From Caprimulgus europaeus (Eukaryota > Chordata > Aves > Caprimulgiformes > Caprimulgidae), in assembly GCA_907165065.1 (NCBI GenBank), contig OU015540.1, forward strand, positions 2,464,001 through 2,528,000: a stretch of 64,000 nt of DNA. The letters run 5' to 3'. Each line of letters opens with the position of its first letter. Position 1 is the stretch's first letter. Made by a program: the position numbers and the translations under genes. Shown in pieces: positions 58,798-64,000 of this stretch. The notes under the pieces were generated by a model. The model did no database searches. It was given only the letters and a program-made list of their open reading frames with translations, and was not told the origin of the DNA.

Positions 58798-59984
58798 TTC
58801 GTGACACCGGTGTCAGCTCTGAACTGTACAAAGTGGAGATCATCTCTACCCAGAGGAAACATTGGTTTTTTGAAAAGCTGTCCATTGATTTAGCCATAAA
58901 ACAAAACAAATTTTTAAACTGCATATGAATTGGGACTTTATTATTCCTGATCTACTTTGTGCTATGGTTGGTAAATTTGTTTGAGCCAAACTGTTATAAA
59001 AATGCACTTTAAAGGTCTAATAAAACTGGAGTTAACATTATGCACAGCTTGAAACCTTGGGAATTGACTATAAGGCAAAAGAAACCTGCTCCAGCTCTCC
59101 ATCTAAAAACCTGCTAGAATTAAATATAACCTTCAACTTGTCTGCAAGGCAACCTTGACCGCACAAACCGCCCACCAGCCACGCTGCTGAGAAGAGCAGG
59201 TCCTGGCACGCACAACTGGCACCACTGCTGAGCAAAGGGGAGGCTCTTTGTGCTCCATCACCCACAATTCTATTCCCAGGAGCATGGAGCTGCTGCAAGA
59301 GTGTGGGATAGATGCTGGGCTGAAGCATGGGGAGGAGAAGGAGATGTTGAAACAAATGAAAGCAAAAATCACTAAATGCCCTTGTAAGATGGGAATGGGA
59401 GTGGAAAGAGCCTCCTCAGTCCTGAAAGGCAGGTCCCTCCTGCTGTGTCCAACAGACCCTTCACATCCCATATTAACCCCCATTACCAGTCTGGTTTGTT
59501 TGTTTTTTTCCTTCTCCCCATCACTGCCTGGTCTAGAAATTCCCTTCTGTGGAGAAAGAAAACAGCCTTTTAGCCTCTAGATAGTTCCTACTTATTTGTT
59601 CTAATGCCCAGATTGTCCATTAGCTCAAATAGCACTCCTCCCTCTCTAACATTTACCCCTCTGATGTCTCCATCCTGAACAACCATCTCCCTGCTTCTGC
59701 TGCATCTGAACGTGTCTTTTTTTTACACCTGATACCACAGCAAATGCTTCCTGTTCCCCTGTTTTCTTTATGGCTAGAATTGCTCCACAGCTTGGAGATG
59801 CACACGCTCACTGTTCAGTCCTGGGGATGAAGATCTGGAGTTATCATCTTTTCTGAGCTTGTCTCTCTCGTGACACAGCTTGCTGGAAAATCTGGCAGCC
59901 CTTCCATGGTGAGCTGCATGACCTTGCAAGTGCTTGTAGGATGGGACATTGGACATCTGGGGCTTCTACTCCCAGTTTCACATG
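58798..59984. other. non-coding stretch, nothing recognised
   Basis: No repeat or gene is supported in this stretch. Confidence 0.5.
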
Positions 59985-60212
59985 AATGAAGGAACTTCTT
60001 TACTGTGAGGGTAACAGAGCCCTGGGACAGGCTGCCCAGGGAGGGTGTGGAGTCTCCTTCTCTGGAGACATTCAAGACCCGCCTGGACACCTTCCTGTGT
60101 GATCTCATCTGGGTGTTCCTGCTCCAGCAGGGGGTTTGGACTGGGTGATCTTTCGAGGTCCCTTCCAATCCCTGACACTCTGGGATTCTGTGATTCTGTG
60201 ATTCTGTGAATC
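59985..60212 (+). mobile_element. CR1 LINE fragment, 3' end with 8-bp tail repeats
   Basis: From 'gaaggaacttctttactgtg' to three tandem ATTCTGTG units at about 60184-60208. Closely matches the 13.0 and 61.4 kb copies, so young, but strongly 5'-truncated. Confidence 0.95.
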
Positions 60213-61443
60213 TTGGGTCAGTGTTGAGCACTGAGTCACGAATGTTTGACCTTTCAAGCAGTTTCTGCTTTCAACTAGTGTTTCGGTTGCTGGTGCCCTA
60301 ACACCAGATTAAAACATCTACCATGAGAAATAAAAGGTCACTAAATCCAAATCTTTCATCTTTATGCCCAGAAGACCAGAAACAACATGTTGAGTGACAG
60401 ATGCAGTTGCTGAAATGCTTTTAAATGTCTTCTAGTCCCAAGGAAACTTTTGGGACCTCCAGTATGCCTAAAGGATGGAGTTTTATGGGAAAAGAGTTTT
60501 CTATCAGTATTTCTCACCCTGCACACAACCTTTCAGCCCCGTGCAAAGGTGCAGCCCCAGCTAACAAAGGACTTCATGTGCCAGCAACAGCTGTGGGGAT
60601 AAAATCTTGAGCAGCTTCCATTGGAGGGGAAGGGGAACGTGTGAAACCAAAGCGTGGAGCTGCCACAGGGCTGATGAGGCCCATTTGGACATTAATGGAA
60701 TAGGAACAAGGAGCCCAAGGAAGCAACCAAAGAGGATGCAGAAGTTGTACCACCATCATGGGCCAGCTGGACCTTACAGAGATTGGAGAGCAAGACCATC
60801 AACAACAGCAGGGAGAAGAGGGCTTAGATGGATTCAGCATTGATTTTTTTTTTTAATGTGTTTAATAACTTTCTTCAGGGCCTTGAGGTCCCCTCCATAC
60901 TGTGGGGCTTGAAGTCTCCTTCTCCAACAAGGCTGAGAGTATTTGTGGGCAGGGAACAGAGCCTTGGCTGAAGCACAAACACAAAGGCCAGGAAGGGATG
61001 AAAATACCTCTGGCAACCAAAGGAGCCATTCCCAAGTGCCTGCTTGTGGTGAGGAGATAAAGTTCCTCACCGTGTAACAAACAATGCAAATATCAAATTG
61101 CTCAGAGAAAAAGAAACATCCCAGCCCAAACCTGAGCCTGCAAATGAAAACACAGTGCAAAGTGTCCAAAGCAGAGCTGCTGGGAACGCTGAGGAAGCAG
61201 CACCATGCAAATGTCAGGGACAGAGCTTTGCTCTCCCAGTTTGACTTCAGCTGCAAAGCAATCCATGTGCCAGGCCCAGAAGCAAGGTGGTGGGAGGACA
61301 TGGGAGGATATTCAGCTGCCTTGGGGAGCTTCAAGCAACAGTAAAACTTCTCCCATCCTTGTAGCATTTGGGACATCTCACTTCTGTTTTGCAGACTTTT
61401 AGCAGATAACCAAACCAGGTTTGGGGTTTTTTTGATAGGAACC
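60213..61443. other. non-coding stretch under a long minus-strand frame
   Basis: No repeat is recognised. A minus-strand frame of 254 codons (60834-61598) begins in antisense, out-of-frame CR1 sequence and continues through here. It is the longest uninterrupted frame outside simple repeats, but has no recognisable domain and ends in a lysine-rich tail from poly-T. Confidence 0.4.
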
Positions 61444-61731
61444 CACAGAATCACAGAGTCACAGAGTGTCAGGGATTGGAAGGGACCTCGAAAGCTCATC
61501 CAGTCCAACCCCCTGCAGGAGCAGGAACACCCAGATGAGTTCACACAGGAAGGCGTCCAGGTGGGTCTTGAATGTCTCCAGAGAAGGAGACTCCACACCC
61601 TCCCTGGGCAGCCTGTCCCAGGGCTCTGGCACCCTCACTGTAAAGATGTTCCTCCTCAAATTTAAGCAGAACCTCCTGTGTTCCAGCTCACACCCAGTGC
61701 CCCTTGTCCTATCATTGGACACCACTGTGAT
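61444..61731 (-). mobile_element. CR1 LINE fragment with open ORF2 C-terminus
   Basis: The minus-strand terminal ~290 bp of CR1: tail at 61444-61467 (AGAATCACAGAGTCACAGAG), then an open ORF2 C-terminal frame with [15 protein letters not shown] and [17 protein letters not shown]. Near-identical in layout to the 13.0 kb copy. 5'-truncated at about 61731. Confidence 0.95.
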
Positions 61732-62883
61732 GATGTCCTTGAAAGTGCTGCTTTCCTTCCCACTCCTTCCCATGCCTTTTTTTTTTCCATTAAGAAGAAG
61801 CCCAAGTAACCCTGAGGTACCTCCAGCCTCTGCCTTCCAGTGCATCCCCCAGGGTTTCATCCCGGTGCCTGCTCTGACTTTGGGCAGCTCTTCATTCCTC
61901 AGTTTTCCCACCAGAAAAACAGCAATGGAGGTTCTGTCCTCTCTGGAGCCCCCCGAGACCTGCAGCAGGAAAGCACTGCTTAAGTGCACTTAGGATGACA
62001 CTGGATTATTTATGATTCCCCCAGGAAGTTGTTCCTCAGCCTGATACATCTCATTGTTAAAAAGCTACTCTGGATATTCAGTATGATTTCTTTCCTTCCC
62101 CAATTCCATCCCATTACTCATCACAATATCCCTCCTCTGCTTTCTTTTCCCAAGGGGAAAGAAGAGGGTTGCATTCTGAAGAAGTGACATTTTGTGGCTT
62201 GGTTTGTTTATTTTTTTATACCCAATAAACCTTTCCTCGACACAACTGCTGAGCACCTCCAGTGGCTTTGAAAATGGTCCTGAAACTCATTCAGTGAAAG
62301 CCACTCTGGCCACAAAAGTCATTAACTGGGGGGGATTAGAGAAGAACACAATGCACAAAAATTCATTTGCTTCCTTCTTCATTTTGTTTGAATACAAATT
62401 TTATTTTACTTCCCAGTTCCTCTAGCATTAGTGCACATCCCCTCCCTTCAGCTAAAGAGAAGCAAGGACTTTGGATGAATTGTCCTACTTTTTTAATAAA
62501 AATAATATTAAGAGTAAATGTTAATGTATTAAATAAACCCCCAAGTGTTGTTTTGGTTTGGGGTTTTTTTTTTGTTATCTTTTTTAACACACTTTGCACT
62601 CACATCCCCATGGCTGGGTTTCAAATACTCACCCTGTAAAACTCAGCTGAGATCACCAAACTGAAAAGTTATTTATTTTCTTCTGGGACAACTCAAGGGA
62701 ACACAGATAAACCCAACCATGGGGAGAGCAGCACCGCAGAGTTATGGAGACTCCAGGAGATTTGTGAAAACACTCGTGCTGGAAATTTTGCTCAAAGAAC
62801 CAAACACCAGCTGTGAGTTTCTGATCTAGATCTGGTCAGTGTCTCAGTTACCAAGTCCCACAGACAAATTAGGTTGGGGAGAT
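61732..62883. other. non-coding stretch, nothing recognised
   Basis: No gene or repeat beyond homopolymer T runs at 61779-61788 and 62564-62572. Confidence 0.5.
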
Positions 62884-63082
62884 TATTATTTTATTTTATT
62901 TTATTTTATTTTATTTTATTTTATTTTATTTTATTTTATTTTATTTTATTTTATTTTATTTTATTATTTTATTTTATTTTTATTTTATTATTTTATTTTA
63001 TTTATATTATTTTATTTTTATTTTATTATTTTATTTTATTTTATTTTATTTTAATTTATTTTAATTTAATTTTTATTTTTTA
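62884..63082. repeat. (TTTTA)n pentanucleotide array
   Basis: About 80 bp of perfect TTTTA units (62887-62965) are followed by ~115 bp in which units alternate with TTA, TTTTTA and TTAA variants. The pure 5' part and degenerate 3' part suggest growth at one end. Phe/Ile/Leu/Tyr-rich frames across it are artefacts. Confidence 0.97.
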
Positions 63083-64000
63083 GTATGAAATGGCAATGAA
63101 GGAATACTACATTACTAAATTTATTTTGGTTCATTACAGTAGCACCTAAAATCCTGCCTGGGGTAACACCTACAGCACCTTGGGCACGACTGAGACTCTG
63201 TAGCATCAAGTGCTTTGAAAACACAACCCCTGCCCCGACCATCTCCTGACTAAATCATTAGGACAGGCAGCAGATGTGCTCTCAGCTGCCCTCAAGAAAA
63301 TTGAGGGGAAGTTCTCTGCAGCCAGGGAGGTTTTCCAGCATCCCACCCATGTTGCTGACCATCACACTTGCTTGCTGCCTCGGGTGCCCTAAGGCACCAG
63401 GGGCTCAGGTCTGTTCTCCTCCTTATTCCTCCCACCCCACCCAGCTTTCTGGTCAACCCTCATTAATCTACTGAAGGTGATGTGATGTGATATGGAATAT
63501 CTCATTGACATATCCAAATGCCAATTATGAGTTTTGCTCATTACAACGCTTCCCCTGCTCCAATCCTTTGCACTTGCAGACTGGCAAAACGCGAAGTCCT
63601 TGGACTGCAAGCAACAACTAAAAACATCAATATGTTACCAACATCCTTCTCGTAACAAATCTCACACTGAAACCAAACCACAGCGCTATTCTGGCTACTA
63701 AGAAGAAAATTAACTCTATCCTAGTGAAACCAGGACAATGGGTTTGTAACAAAAGGCAAAACTTTGGAAAAGCCTGAAATCCAGATGTTAATTGTGTCTG
63801 TGATAAGAGCAACGCGGCGGTTCAGTAATGGTTTTTCTCTACATACAGTTGAACAGTGGCAGCCTGTGATTATTTTAACTAAGGTGCTTGGAAATCCTTT
63901 CAGCATGGTGAAGAACCTTGTATAAGCAGAGGAGTTTGGAAAAACACAGACACACGTGGGACATTCCTGCACCCTCCAAACAATGCAGAAGGGGAAGGGA
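63083..64000. other. non-coding stretch, nothing recognised
   Basis: The last ~900 bp show no repeat family, RNA gene or supported exon. Confidence 0.5.

Noticed and set aside
62839..63083. Phe/Ile/Leu-rich 'membrane protein' ORFs
   Set aside because: They are translations of the TTTTA array.

Overview
This window is vertebrate, almost certainly bird, nuclear DNA, and I see no securely identifiable protein-coding gene in it. The evidence is the repeat content. There are twelve CR1 LINE fragments, all but one of which keep the 3' end, and most carry the characteristic 8-bp ATTCTGTG-type tail. There is also one complete solo endogenous-retrovirus LTR of an avian type, two further LTR-like fragments, and no mammalian SINE or L1. 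One 100-base run of N (23255-23354) marks an assembly gap. Base composition is moderate, with one CpG-rich patch near 5.05-5.35 kb.

Layout. 0-3.3 kb: non-coding, with a MITE-like inverted repeat (1088-1322). 3.3-6.2 kb: a 1029-bp solo LTR with a matching 5-bp target duplication, then a CpG-rich promoter-like block with three CCAAT boxes, a GC box and a YY1-like site, then a second LTR-like piece. 6.2-24 kb: mostly unremarkable. It holds CR1 copies at 11.2 and 13.0 kb, a 10-bp minisatellite grown out of the CR1 at 13.57 kb, an old reverse-transcriptase relic at 20.2 kb and an LTR fragment at 20.7-21.1 kb. 24-37 kb: CR1 copies at 24.7, 26.2, 31.0, 31.9 and 35.9 kb, a compound CA/GGG array at 28.9-29.15 kb and several microsatellites. 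37-56 kb: repeat-poor, one CR1 (42.45 kb), a dispersed ~65-bp repeat pair (47.0 and 50.2 kb), and AT-rich segments that resemble conserved non-coding elements (best at 52.9-53.55 kb). 56-64 kb: four more CR1 copies, an A/T hairpin and a ~195-bp TTTTA array.

The CR1 copies fall into at least two groups. One group (13.0, 31.9, 60.0 and 61.4 kb) has a largely open ORF2 C-terminus where enough of it remains. A second group (24.7, 31.0 and 58.2 kb) shares the same +1 frameshift at the same site.

Several short open segments have good splice sites. On the minus strand these are 25153-25243, 19100-19154 with a possible 25-nt microexon at 19474-19498, and 26737-26810. On the plus strand they are 11092-11180, 37142-37300 and 47672-47775. 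They are the best candidates for exons of an unrecognised gene or lncRNA, but pseudo-exons of this quality are expected by chance in 64 kb. The window is best read as intergenic or intronic, repeat-punctuated bird DNA. Repeat boundaries were judged by eye from remembered family patterns and comparison between copies, not by a database search.
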